Below are positions 1-10,749 of a stretch of DNA of 64,000 bases, in pieces (the first letter of the stretch is position 1; each line of letters opens with the position of its first letter). A program made the translations under genes and the position numbers. Source of the DNA: Eulemur rufifrons. Taxonomy: Eukaryota > Chordata > Mammalia > Primates > Lemuridae. The stretch lies in contig NC_090989.1 in NCBI RefSeq assembly GCF_041146395.1, forward strand, positions 251,772,843 to 251,836,842, given 5' to 3'. Under the pieces are notes generated by a model. That model worked only from the letters and a program-made list of their open reading frames with translations. It ran no database searches and had not been told where the DNA came from.

Positions 1-1471
1 TTCCTCCTAGCACTGCTTTCATGGCATCTTATAAGTGTTGGTATATTATATTTTTGTTTTCCTTTGTCTCAAAGTATTTTCTAATTTCTCTTGTGACTTT
101 TTCTTTGACTCATTGGTTACTTAAGAATGTGTTGTTTAATTTCCACATATTTGTGGATTTTCCAGTTTTCCTTTTTACAGATTTCTAGTTTCACTCCATT
201 GTGATTGGAAAAGACTTTGTATGATTATCAATCTTAAAATTTATTAAGACTTTTATTTTGTGGCCTAACAAACAGTCTCTCCTGGAGAATATTCCATGTT
301 GCACTTGAGAAGAATGTGTATTCTGTTGTTGGGCACAGTCTTCTGTGTATGTCTGTTAGGTGAAATTGGTTTATAGGGTAGTTTGAGTTCTCTGTTTCCT
401 TATTGATCTTTGTCTGGTTGTTCTATCCATTATTGATAGTTGGGTATTTAGGACCCCAACTATTACTGTAGAACTGTTGATTTTTTCCTTTCAATTCCAT
501 CAATTTTAGTTTTATAGTTTTGGGGCTCTGTTGTTAGGTATTTATAACTGTTATATCTTCTTGCTGTATCAAAGTTTTTTTAAATATATAATCTTCTTTG
601 TCTCTGGTAACCTTTTTTGACTAAATTTTGTCTGACAATAATGTAGCCACCTCAGCTCTCTTTTGGTCACTATTTGCATGAGACATTTTTTCCCATTCTT
701 TTACTTTCAAGTTCTTTGTGTCTTTGTATCTAAAGTGAGTCTCTCATAGACAGCACATAGATGAATCATATTTTTCCAACCTCTGCCTTTTTAATTAGAG
801 TGTTTAATCCATTTACTTACTTTAAAATAATTACTTATAAGGAAGGGTTTAATTCTGCCATTTAGATATTTGTTTTCTGTATATCTTATATTTTTCATTC
901 CTCAATTCCTCCATTACTGCCTTTCTTTGTATTTAGTTTATTTTTTGCAGTGTACCATTTTGATTCCCTTCTGTTTTCCTTTTCTGTATATTTTGTAGTT
1001 ATTTCCTTAGTGGAAACCTTGGTGATTACAATTAATATCCTAAACTTATAACAACCTAGGTTGAAAAATACCAACTCAGTTTCAATAGTATATAAACACT
1101 CTTTTCCTGTACATCTTCATGCATTCCTGTACACCTTCTCCTTTATATTGTTATCGTTACAGATTGCTTTATACATTGTGTGCCCATTAACATATATTTA
1201 TAATTATTGTTTTATGTATTTGCCTTTTAAATTATATAAATAAAAAGAGGAGCTACAAATCAAAAATACAATAATACTAACTTTCATATTTACATTATGT
1301 AGTTACTTTTACCATAAATCTTTGTTTCTTTGTATGGCTGTGAGTTACCATTGATGGCTCGCTCTTTTGTTTCATTCTCAAGGATTTCCCTGAGCATTTC
1401 TTGTGGGCACATCTGTTAATTAACTGCCTCGTTTTGTTTACCTGGAAATGTCTTATTTCTCCTTAATTCTT
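1..1471 (-). mobile_element. L1 (old L1M-type) remnant, antisense, left part
   Basis: The plus strand reads as the reverse complement of an L1 from the ORF2 endonuclease region back towards ORF1. Characteristic phrases include a 'tccattgtgattggaaaaga' stretch near 195 and 'ccccaactattactgtag' near 453. The same L1 segment recurs near 35.1-35.4 kb. No long L1 reading frame survives. The element is cut at 1471 by the GC-rich insert and resumes at 2628. It runs off the left edge of the window. Confidence 0.85.
1453..1471. repeat. Left copy of 19-bp target-site duplication
   Basis: TTATTTCTCCTTAATTCTT occurs here and again, identically, at 2628-2646. The two copies bracket the GC-rich insert. 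Removing the insert and one copy restores a continuous L1 reading from 'tggaaatgtcttatttctcc' to 'cttgaaggatagttttgctgg'. Confidence 0.85.
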
Positions 1472-1599
1472 TTTTTGTTGTTTATTTTTGTTTGTTTGTT
1501 TAATGCTCTACCTACCCCTAGCACCTGTCCCCCTCCTCCCAACAAGCATGCTCCTTTCCTTCCCTTCTCCCCATATCTGCGTCCCCTCCCCCAGCCTCG

Positions 1600-2200
1600 C
1601 CATCCTGAGGGCTTCTCCGCTCGCACGCGCCCACGTGGGAGAACCCCACCATCTCAGCACCTGCCTCCTCCCCCGATCCAGTCCCTGAGTCTGTACCTCC
1701 CTTTCTGCATCATCCAGGGATTCCCCCACCCCGCATCCCCGAGTTTCCCCCGCCCTCCGCCCCCGCGTCGCCAGCCCCCTCCCGCGCCCCCGGCCGGAAT
1801 CACCTGGCTCATATTTGAGGTAGAGGATGAAGACGATGAAGTAGCTGAGGTCGAAGACTGGAAAGAACAGCAGCTTGCCCAGACTCAGAGCCAAGAGCAG
1901 GTCCATGGCTGGATGCCACCCTGGCCCTGGCCGCGTCCCGTCCCGCAGCACCGCGGCCGGGCAACTACGCCCCCGCCGCTGGGCCCGTCCCCGCCCGCCA
2001 GGCGCCACCCCAGGCTCAGCCCACGCGGGAGAGGAGGGGCGACGGTCCACCCTCAGACGGGCGCGAGTCTCATACCCTGTCCCTCCCGCCATCACGTTCC
2101 CGTTCAGCCCAGCGAGGCAGGGTGCGGGGGACCCCATGGAAGGCGAGCCCCACAGGCGGTCTGTCTATTCGTAGGGCCCATCCCCCACGGAGCCCACAAA
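1600..2200. promoter_or_regulatory. CpG-rich segment carried by the TMEM38A retrocopy
   Basis: This stretch is far richer in G+C and CpG than the AT-rich L1 around it, with many CG dinucleotides between 1610 and 2060. It surrounds the retroposed first exon, so it is probably the source gene's promoter CpG island. Whether it still drives transcription here cannot be read from the sequence. Confidence 0.6.
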
Positions 2201-2229
2201 GGTGGGACGCTGTTCCTGCCGGGCCGGAT

Positions 2230-2470
2230 CAGCCAGGACTTTGTCACCCTTGGCCCGATTAGGATTTCCGTCCTCTGTGGAGCCCAGTCAGGACCCCTAC
2301 TCCCTGGAGGGACAGCATCAGTCAGAATCCCCATCCCCCAGTGGAGGTCAGTTAGGACCCCCATCCTCTGCGGAGCCTAGTCAGGATCCTGTTGTCCCAT
2401 GGGGTCTGTTTAGTCAGGACCCCTGTCCCCTGCAGAGACTGCTGGATGAGGATCCCCTTTTGCAGCTCAG
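2230..2470. repeat. Degenerate ~30-bp tandem repeat inside the retroposed insert
   Basis: An 'agTCAGGAcCCc..tcc.ctg.gGAG' unit recurs about eight times. AGGA-like cores lie near 2235, 2261, 2290, 2324, 2354, 2383, 2416 and 2449, a spacing of 26-34 bases. The copies are diverged. The repeat lies upstream of the retroposed TMEM38A start codon. Confidence 0.6.
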
Positions 2471-2627
2471 TCAGTTGGGGCCCCCCTGTGGTGGGAGTCC
2501 ACTGGGTGAGGACCCCACCTCCAGTCCAGCTCAGGGGTTAGGGGGCTCCCCTTTCTCCAGAAGCCCAATTTGGGACCCCAGCCAGGGAAAAGGAATTGCT
2601 GCCAGGCTAATCCTACAGCACTGGAGT

Positions 2628-4065
2628 TTATTTCTCCTTAATTCTTGAAGGATAGTTTTGCTGGATCTAGAATTTTTGTTGGACACTTTTTTTGTTTGTT
2701 TGTTTCAAGGCTTTAGATACATCATCCCATCATACCTTCTGGCCTCCCTGGTTTCTGAAATTTTACTGAGGATCCCTTGGACATAATGAGTTGCTTCTCT
2801 CTTGCTGCTTTCAAAATCTTCTCTTTGTCTTTGGGTTTCGACAATTTAACTACAGTGTCTTGGTGTGGATCTCTTTGAGTTTATCCTGTTTGGAGTTTGT
2901 GAACTTCTTGGATATGTATGTTTATGACTTTAATCAGATTTGGGATGTTTTTGGCCATAATTTCTTCGTTTTTTTTCCTGCCATTTTCTCTCACCTCTCC
3001 TTCGGAGACCCCTAAAATGAGGTACATTTGACAGTGTCCCTCATAATCTGTTCATTTTTCTTCTCAGACTCAATAATTTCAGTTGCCTTACTTTCAAGTA
3101 TGCTAATCCTTTCTTTTGAGGGCTCAAAGCTGTTGTTGATCACCCCTAGTGAATTTTTCATTTTAGTTATTGCATTTGTGGCTCCAGAATTTCTGTTTGG
3201 GTCCTTTTAAAAAAATAATTTCTATGTCTTTATCGATAATCTCATTTTGCTCATACACCATTTTCCACATTTCCCTTAGCTTTTTGCCCATGGTTTCCTT
3301 AAGCTCTTGAAGCATATTTAAGATAGATAATTGAAAGTCTTATCTAATATATCCAATGTCTGGCCTTCCATAGGGATGATTTATGCCAAATTCTTTTTTT
3401 TTTTCCCTATGAATGAGCCATAATTTCTTGTTTCTTGGTATGCTTAGTAATTTTTTGTTGAGAACTGGGCATTCTGAGCATTATAGTGTGGTATCTCTGG
3501 AAATTCAATTTTCTCACTCCTTAGGGGTTGCTGATATTTACTTACTGAGGACTGTGCCATCAACTTATGACTTGCATATTTTTTGCTGTGTGGGGTCACC
3601 GAAGTTTCTGTTCGTGACCTGACCCTTGCCCCTCCTCCAGCCAGGTTCTGTCCCTTTAAATCATCTGATGTATGCTGCTGGGGAAGCAGCTACAGCCCAA
3701 GAGGGCTGAAACTAAGGCAAGCCTGTCCCTTAGGGAACTACTAGGCAAACCAAAATGGAAACTCCAGATTTTTGGAGCACAAGGTTCCCACTGCCTGCCC
3801 TGTGGCTAGCCAGCCACTCCAGAAATGTGGGCTGCTATCCCCACAGTGTTGGCTGGTAGCTAGTTCACACATGATGCTCTCTTATGAAAGATCAGCAGTC
3901 TCTCCCTTCATCAAGCATCGCCCTGGGGGATGCTTGTTGTAAGTGTCTAGCCAGGTTCCAGACTTGTGAAGTATTTGATCCCAGTCTCCCTTTCCACCTC
4001 AGTAGTTGCTTTGGTGGAGGGATCAACCCCTAGAGCTTCTTACTCCACTATTTTGCATGATGTTG
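2628..4065 (-). mobile_element. L1 (old L1M-type) remnant, antisense, right part with 5' end
   Basis: This continues the L1 interrupted at 1471, reading as the reverse complement of the ORF1 region and then the 5' UTR. The end near 4040-4060 reads, on the minus strand, as a typical L1 start ('atgcaaaatagtggagtaag'). No intact frame remains. Confidence 0.8.
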
Positions 4066-4077
4066 TTTCAGTAATTT

Positions 4078-4165
4078 AATTTTTAACATTTGAAATCTTT
4101 TAACCATTTTGAATTTATCCTGGTATATGGTGTGTGAGGACCATAACTTAGAATCTATGTTTAAA
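4078..4165 (-). mobile_element. Short L1 ORF2-like fragment, antisense
   Basis: The phrase 'ttgaatttatcctggtatat' resembles the reverse complement of a well-known L1 ORF2 segment. The fragment is short and diverged. Confidence 0.4.
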
Positions 4166-4169
4166 ACTG

Positions 4170-4855
4170 AATTGAGACCTCAGAATTATGATCTTGAGGT
4201 CTGAACTGGAAAATTCATCTGGTTTCCAGAGTGCTAAACCCAGCAGCAGGCCCTTCACCCCCAGTCTTATTCTGGTTTTCAAAAGGATGGCTTATGAGGG
4301 GATAGGAAAACCACAGGGAGATGGAGAGGGGACAAGGATTGGGAGGGATGTAGTCAGGATAGTGATGGCCAGGGACAGAAATATGGGGCCCATGATAGGG
4401 GTATTGCTGTTGGGGGAAGATGGGATGCAGAGGGAATGGGGACTGGTGATGAGGATACTATTGGGTGAGGATAAAGAGGTGGTATTTTACCCCAAGGTCC
4501 ACAGAAGAGAGGGGCTGGAATTTGAGTGGCCTAGAGGAGAGGTAATTGAGCTCTTGAGTTTGACATTTTCCAATAAGCTGAGATCTTAATCAGGGCAGGG
4601 AGTATCTCTGCTGGCAAGAGGCTGGCATTCCTGGAACAGGACTGGGCAAAACCAAGGAGATAAGATTTCTTGGATCTTTTACCTGGCCTGTTAGCAGATC
4701 CTGGCACCATAAAGTTTTAAATTCCTAGTTCCCCTGTTTTCCCACCTGCCTAGTGGTAGTAACTAAGGAGTAGTGAGTAGCTTATCTACGAAGAATTCCC
4801 CGAAAGGTAGATTGACATGGGCCTAGTAGAGGCACGTAGATAATTCCATGGTAGT
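4170..4855. other. Unassigned intergenic sequence
   Basis: An open frame spans 4188-4589 on the plus strand, but it is purine-rich low-complexity sequence (ggatgg/gataggg runs) and resembles no protein I know. I see no splice or promoter context. I regard it as non-coding. Confidence 0.5.
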
Positions 4856-4857
4856 AT

Positions 4858-5035
4858 TAGATTGTTTCCAAACTTAGCTGCATTTCAGAAGCACCTGGGG
4901 GGGGGGGGGGAGGATGGGCTTATTAAAAATACAGAACTAGAAGCGCTACCTCAGAGCATTCTAAATAAAACATCAGAGCCAAAAAATGTATATTTTTTAC
5001 CAAGATCTCCAGGTAATTCCAAGCATTGGGTGAGG
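4858..5035 (+). mobile_element. MER5-like hAT DNA transposon remnant
   Basis: The text runs 'ttcagaagcacctgg...gggcttattaaaaatacagaa...' and ends 'ccaggtaattccaagca'. This is the order of the short non-autonomous MER5 elements ('catcagaatcacctgg ... ttgttaaaa ... ccaggtgatgctgatgc'). A run of about 12 G lies near 4898. Confidence 0.55.
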
Positions 5036-5039
5036 TGGG

Positions 5040-8000
5040 GCTGGGAGAGCCACTGGGTCTGTTCTGTTCCCCAACCCACATTCTAGATGGGCACAGAGCC
5101 AGTGGTAAGGAACTAAGGTGGTCTGGGGAAAGGAAGCTGGAGTGATGGCCCCCCTCCTCCCTTGAGGGAGGAGACTTTCTGGCCTGGCACAACTTGCAAA
5201 AAAAAAAAGGGGGGTAGGGGAGGAAATGGCAGGGAAGAGGAGCAACTTCTTCTAAAATCCTAGCTCATTCTCTCTCCAAGATACCTGCCTGTCCCCCTGC
5301 CTTTGTTTATGCCATCAGGGGGCCTCTTGTTAGTGTCACATGGTGTCCACAGCTCCCTCAGGTGCCATCCTTGCCCCCCTTTCCTAAATTCAGGAAGCTC
5401 TTTTCTGGCATTGACCCTAAATTCCTACCTTTAAATTTAAGCCTTCAGAGGTAGAGCAGCCTCAGAGAGATGTTCCATCCTGAAGATACTGGGACCTCTC
5501 TGCCTGTTCCTGGGGCTTAGAATCGACATTAGGAAAACAGTGGGGGTTTTGCCAGAGGTGAAAACATGGCCAAAAAGCCAGAGGAGGAAACAGCTTCCCT
5601 GAAGGCAAGAATGGGATAGTAAGACCTCCAGCCCAACAATAGCTGTGGGTGGACCTGGGGGCACTCGAGGGAGGCACTGAGGCAGCCTGGAGGGAGTGAG
5701 CCCAGCTACAGACACAGTCCCCAGGGGAGGGGCTGGATGATGAGGGCACTGGGTACACTTCCAGCCATTCCTGTGCCCTCAGCTGCTGGCCTGGGCTCAT
5801 CCCACCCCATAGTCCCACTTGAACTCTAACTTGGGTGCAGGGGTCTGGACCTTGCAACCCTGAACCAAGCCCCTCTCAGTCCTCAGGCCAGGCTGGATAT
5901 AGACACTGGGAAAGGGGACACAAAGACTCAGATGGCCACACATCTGAGATGTATCTACCTACAGTTCCAGTCCCCTGGGGGAAGGTTTTGGCTTGGTGAG
6001 CTACTGTTTGACAGCCTCTGGGGTGGTCAAGGTGCAGAGGAGTGCTGCACTGGGGCTAAGGGGTGAGGTCCACATGGCTGCCTTCACCTCTACCATGCTA
6101 ATGAGTTCAGAACCAACACACCCTATCACCAGGCTGAGACCCTGGAATGGGGGAGAGGAACTGTACTTATTCACGTCTACCTCAGCCCCAGTGTCAGCAG
6201 GCCCACTACCTGTTTGGGACAGGCACCTGGGCCAGTTGTGGAGTAGATATCCTCCATATGGGTGTTGCAAGAGTCCGGAAATCCTGATGGTGGAAAGGGC
6301 CTCATTCCCATCAGCTGCAGAGCCCCAGAGTCCCAGGCCCCTCTGCTCCTGCCGGGAGTGGCGGGGGGCTTCCAGGGCAGCAGATGTTCCCAGCTTGGCA
6401 AGCAAGAGCCGGGAGGGGTATGGCGGGAATTTCTGCTCAAGGACTGGGCTAGTCCTGGCACAGGATTTGGGGTGGGCTGGGCTCCATGGGCCTGTATATC
6501 CAGCAAGGGTCAAAGGGCCTGGGCGCGTTGGTGCTCCTGGGTTCCCAGCTGAGCGTTGAGCCATCTAGGAACACGATGCCCTGTGGATTGTGCAGCTCTG
6601 ACTGAAGGAGCTACTGAGTCCTGGGAGTGCAAATGACACGTACCTTTATAAGAGTGTGAAATTTGTGTGCCCAGTGTAATTGCACACATTGCTCAATGAG
6701 TAGCTATGTAGGGCTAGGGTTAGAGTGAGGATTATGCTTCGACAGCACGGATGCTGTGGTTCCAGATTGGAGTGAGGCAGTGGTAAGGACAGCGCTGGAA
6801 TCATGGTGATGTTCAAGTAGGGTTTGGAAACGGGTTTGTGGTTCCTGTTGATAGGAGCTAGTGTATCTTGGATTAAGATTGTGTTAGGGTTGGGGTAGGG
6901 CAATGCTTGCATTTAGGATCTAGATTAAGATTGGCCAAGGAGTTATATTTTGTGCTGGAGGTTCGTTTGAAGCTTTTAAGATAGTCTGGAGAGGGAGACT
7001 TAGGCAATAATGTGCAATATGGATCTGGTATAGAGGAGAGGTGGTTGGCAGTTTTTAGAGCCCTCTATACTTGAGGGGTTCGAGTGGCCCCTGCAGCTGT
7101 CATCTGACTAAGGGAGGCAGGTATCCAACCTCTGGGGAGAGGGCATGGCACCGTTTTCTGACTCAAATGTATTTAGCCATGTAAACATTTTTGGATAATA
7201 CCCACCAGCATTACCTTTCTGAGGTATAGCAGTTCCAAGGGGCCCATTTGAAGAACTATGGTTTAGAATTTTCTTTGGAAGTGGGGTTGGAGTTGGCTTT
7301 AGGGGTAGGGTTGACAGGGGTGTGATTGCAGTTCACATTAAAGTTTGGGGTGAAGCTGCACACGTGGTCATGCCCTGTGTCTGGGGCTCCTTCCTGGAAC
7401 CAGGACCTGGATCTTCATGGTTCCCCAAGGGTGACCAGGACTGGGGGTGTTTGGTTTGTTCTTCCCTTCTGTGTGCTGTTTCAAAGAGCTGGGGGTCAGG
7501 ACCCTGCAGGGATGAAGCAGCAATAAACTGGGCACCATCATGAAGATGGGTGTTTAGGTGGAGGATGGGGCTCTGGAAGAGGGCAGTGGTCTCTCTTCCT
7601 GATCTTGACATTCCTTTAATAACACACAGCCATGTGGTTGAGACCAGGGGCATGTACCTGAATCCAAGACCATCCCATTAGGGGACAAGCAATGGGACAG
7701 AAATTGCAACCTTAGCTTCAGAGGAGAAAGGGAGAGATAGGCCTGGTCTGAGGTGACCTAGAGGCTTTATGGAGGAGAGTGGCTTTGAAGGATGGATTTG
7801 GACTGCATTTGTGTCTGTGGGTCTGTCACGTGGGCTGTGTTACATGTGCAAAGCTGTCTTTGTGTCTGCATGTGTGTTTGTGCCCGTGTCTGCTCAAGCA
7901 TGTCTGACTCAGGGTGTTCATGGGTCCATGTCTTCCTTGTGTTTGTGCACACTCTGAATTAGTTTCTGAGTGGTGTGGTTGACTTGCGTCTCTTTCTGTA

Positions 8001-9575
8001 TGTACCTGTGTGACTGGGTGTCTTGTCCATGTGTCTTTGACTGTGAGTGTGTGTGTGATTTCTGCTCTGGCTTCTCCCCGTGTACCCTCCCCCTCTCCTC
8101 CAAACATCCCCCTGCCAGCACTATTTACCGCAAGAAGTGGCTTCCCTTCCCGCCGTCTGGGTCCCATGGGTCAGGCAGCCTGCCCAGGGCCTGCCCCCGT
8201 GGCCTCTGTAGCAGCCTGACCTTGGGAGTGGTGACCTCTGGAAATCCCCCGGTATCCTCTCCTTATGTGGCCATGGACTGAGAGAAGTTACAGTGGAGGG
8301 GAGGGACATGGCAGGAAAGAGGGGCAGTTGGCAGCATCCACCTATCCTTCTGGAAACACGATCTCTCTCTGGCCCCTTCCCAGGCCCCCCTTTTCTTCCC
8401 CATGCTCTCATCCAGACCAAGTGCTCAGGGCCCTGGCCCCCGTCTCTGGGCATGGGAACGGACAGCCCTGTGCAAGCCTGGGCCGGCCGGTGAGGGATCT
8501 GGTCCTTTGTGCCCCGCAGCACCGTACATGCCTGCACTGCGCTTACTTCTCATATCCCCACCTGAGCTCAAGGTTGTCCTTCCTTCCTCTCCCTGCAGTG
8601 GATGCAGGATCAGTCTTGTACTTCCTTCTGTGATAGGCCTGGCCTAGGGCATGGGCTCCAGAGTGCAGGTGGAGCATAGGCCTAGGGTGGCTGGTGAAGC
8701 AGCAGAGGCACAACCACCTCCCCGCTGGTGCAGGAAGCAGCGTCTCCATGGTATTGATTCCTGTGCTCATCCTGTGTTCTTTTGCTGGGCTGCAGAGAGC
8801 AGGTACGAAAGTGAAGCAGCCATGGTCCTCATCCTCTGTGACTCAGCTCTAACAGGAGAAGCAGTGTTGTGGAGAAGCCACTCTCCTCCCACTGTGGGCA
8901 GTCAGTTGCCTGAAATTCCTCCAGCCAATTCTACGTGCCCTTCTGGAGAGCACAAGGGAAGAGCCCTAGAAAGTCAGGTCTGTTCAGCATGTCATGATGA
9001 CCTCAGGGTGTCAGAGGTGAACCCAAAGATCCCAAACGAGCACTGAGGTATTTATTCCCAGCATCTACCCTCAATTCTGGAGTAGGACATTCTTGAGTTT
9101 GTGCCCTTCACGAGACTTTTGCTTCTGATTTTGCCTCCCTTGAGCCTAGAGGCAGATAGAGGGGGAAATTGTGCTTGGGTTATGGGTGGGATGAGCAAAG
9201 CTTCATCCTTCTTCAGCATCCTGCATGAATCATAGGCTCTGACCCCAACTTCTCTCAGCTGGCTTTGCTGAGAACTCAGATTCCTGCAGGTATGGGTTAC
9301 AGCTTGTCTGTCTGCCCCCAGCCCTTTGTCATGGGACTTTGGTCAACAGCATGAGCCCTTGCTGGCCTCAGGCAGGTGGGAGCCAGCAGGGACCCTGGGA
9401 AGGGCCTGCTCCACCCTAAACCAGGATGTGTGCAGGCTAACCCCAGCTTGCCACCTGACGCTGCTGTGACCCCTCTGAGTCAATTCCCTTCACTCTGGGC
9501 CTCTCTCTAGTGTCCTAGCTCTGTGGCTGTCTGCCCAACTCCCAGCAGGCGGGGAGGATGTACCTGGCACGAGAC
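5040..9575. other. Long stretch with no recognised gene
   Basis: The stretch is moderately GC-rich and largely free of Alu and L1. Several open frames of 60-190 codons occur on both strands (for example 5993-6564), but they overlap one another in opposite frames and match no family I know. 7790-8060 is TGTG-rich degenerate sequence. 6690-7315 has scattered TAGGGTT-like motifs. A MIR-like scrap ('tgacccctctgagtcaattccc') lies near 9470. Undetected regulatory elements are possible. Confidence 0.5.
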
Positions 9576-9579
9576 CTCC

Positions 9580-10145
9580 TTTGATCATCGTTGCTCCAGT
9601 TCTCCCCTTGTGCTTCTGCATCATCAATTCATCCCTTTCAACTGGACCTTTTCCATCAACATCCACCATGCTATGTCTCCAATCTTTTTAAAAAATCCTC
9701 TTGGTATGACTGCTTTATATTTCTGCACCTTTTTTTGAATAAAGCTCTTTGAGAAGTTTATTGCAGTTGCTATGGCCAATTGCTGTCTTTTCCTTCTCTC
9801 TTGAATCCACTCCAGTCACAACTTCATCTCTTTCACTTGACACTGTTCTTCTCAAGGTTATGAATGATCTCTAGGTTGCTAAATCTAATGCTCCGTATCT
9901 TACTTGGTTCATTGACAATTTCTCACGCGGTAGAGCACTCTCTCCTTGAAAGACATTCCTCTCTTGTTCCAGTATTGCATACTCTTCTGGTTTTCCTTCT
10001 GCCTCACTGGCTATTGCTTCTCAGTTCCTCTGCTTACTGGTTCCTGCTTTACTTTTCAATTTCTTAACATAGAAATGTCTCAAGGCCCAGTCCTTAGATC
10101 TCTCCATTTACACTTAGTTCCTTGGTGATCTTATCCAGTTGTGTG
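9580..10145 (+). mobile_element. L2 LINE fragment, sense (reverse-transcriptase region)
   Basis: The order 'ctgacactgttcttctc ... aatgatctctaggttgctaaatc ... ctggttttcc ... caaggcccagtccttagatc ... ttggtgatcttatccag' follows the ORF2 of ancient L2 elements. Many indels and stops are present, so it is a fossil. Confidence 0.6.
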
Positions 10146-10149
10146 CTTT

Positions 10150-10192
10150 TGTATCTATTTGTCTATCTATCTATCTATCTATCCATCTATTA
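10150..10192. repeat. (TCTA)n microsatellite
   Basis: About eight TCTA tetramers run almost without interruption ('tctatctatctatctatc'). Confidence 0.85.
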
Positions 10193-10219
10193 TCTGCAGC
10201 CAGGACTCTCCCTGAAGCC

Positions 10220-10600
10220 CATCAGGCTTCCGTGTTGAGGGGAGATTTTTGGGCCTGTGGTCTCAGGATGAAATGGGGGAGATTAGTTATGATGCTACTG
10301 CAGTGATGGTAGCAGTAGAGAGGGAGAAAAGTGGTCATATTCTGGATGCATTTTTGAAGGTAGAGATAAGAGGATTTACTGACAGATTGGATGTGGGCTG
10401 TTGGGGGAGGAAAAACCAAGGATGACTCCATTGTTCTTGTCTTGAATAACTGGAAAGATAGAGTTACCATTAACTGGTGTGAGAAATACTGTGATTAGGG
10501 CAGGTTTGGTATGTGTGATTAGGTAGGGGGCGCAGGGTACCCAGAGTTCATTTTTGTATAGTTTGAGATGAATATTTGACATACAAATGTATTTGTTGAC
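10220..10600 (-). mobile_element. L2 LINE fragment, antisense (reverse-transcriptase region)
   Basis: The reverse complement encodes pieces such as VNGNSIFPV and GVILGFSSPNSPHPICQ. These parallel the conserved 'VNG...I.PV...NLGVI.DSSLS..PHIQ' tract of L2 reverse transcriptase. The same element appears at 61.5-63.3 kb. Confidence 0.65.
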
Positions 10601-10619
10601 TAGACAATTTGCACTTATG

Positions 10620-10745
10620 AGACTGTCTACTCCATGAGATCATGGGCTCCACTGGGGCAAGGCCTGTGTCTTGTTCATTGTTGTATCTGGCATGGTCCTG
10701 GTCATAGAGTAAATACCCAAATATTTAACTGTTGAATGCAAGATG
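10620..10745 (+). mobile_element. L2 LINE 3' end, sense
   Basis: The sequence 'gactgtctactccatgagat ... tgtgtcttgttcattgttg ... tctggcatggtcc ... gagtaaatacccaaatattt ... gttgaatg' is the diverged 3' terminus of L2. Confidence 0.65.
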
Positions 10746-10749
10746 CTTC

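Larger units (their letters stand above)
1472..2627 (-). pseudogene. TMEM38A: Retroposed TMEM38A (TRIC-A) promoter, exon 1 and partial intron 1
   Basis: TMEM38A encodes the trimeric intracellular cation channel TRIC-A of the sarco/endoplasmic reticulum. On the minus strand an ATG at 1906 opens 34 codons including [11 protein letters not shown] and ILYLKYEP, which match the start of TRIC-A as I remember it. Relative to that protein about 7 residues are missing between LSLG and FPVFD, an in-frame loss of about 21 bases. The exon ends at 1804 with an intact-looking donor (CCAG then GTGATT), and intron-like GC-rich DNA continues. The insert is flanked by a 19-bp duplication and has an A-rich tail on the minus strand (1472-1503), as expected for L1-driven retroposition. 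It includes about 700 bp upstream of the ATG. The remaining TMEM38A exons are absent, so no channel can be made. The gene identity rests on recalled protein similarity; the insertion structure is seen directly. Confidence 0.78.

Noticed and set aside
1508..2137. 209-codon minus-strand frame taken as one gene
   Set aside because: Only the middle 34 codons resemble a known protein (TMEM38A exon 1). Upstream is promoter-like GC-rich DNA, and downstream the frame reads through a splice donor into intron text.
1448..2380. 310-codon plus-strand proline-rich frame
   Set aside because: It lies in GC-rich DNA antisense to the retroposed TMEM38A exon. The composition (runs of P, R, S) is what high GC yields by chance.
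4188..4589. 133-codon plus-strand frame
   Set aside because: Purine-rich, low-complexity, with no homology I can recognise.
5993..6564. Two overlapping frames of about 188 codons on opposite strands
   Set aside because: Neither resembles a known protein. Mutual overlap in stop-poor GC-rich DNA is expected by chance, and there are no splice or promoter signals.
7790..8060. Possible TG microsatellite
   Set aside because: It is TGTG-rich but never forms a clean run, so it is not called as a repeat.
9540..9556. Second CTCF-like site (CCAGCAGGCGGGGAGG)
   Set aside because: It departs from the consensus at a key G in the GGC core, so it was too weak to list.
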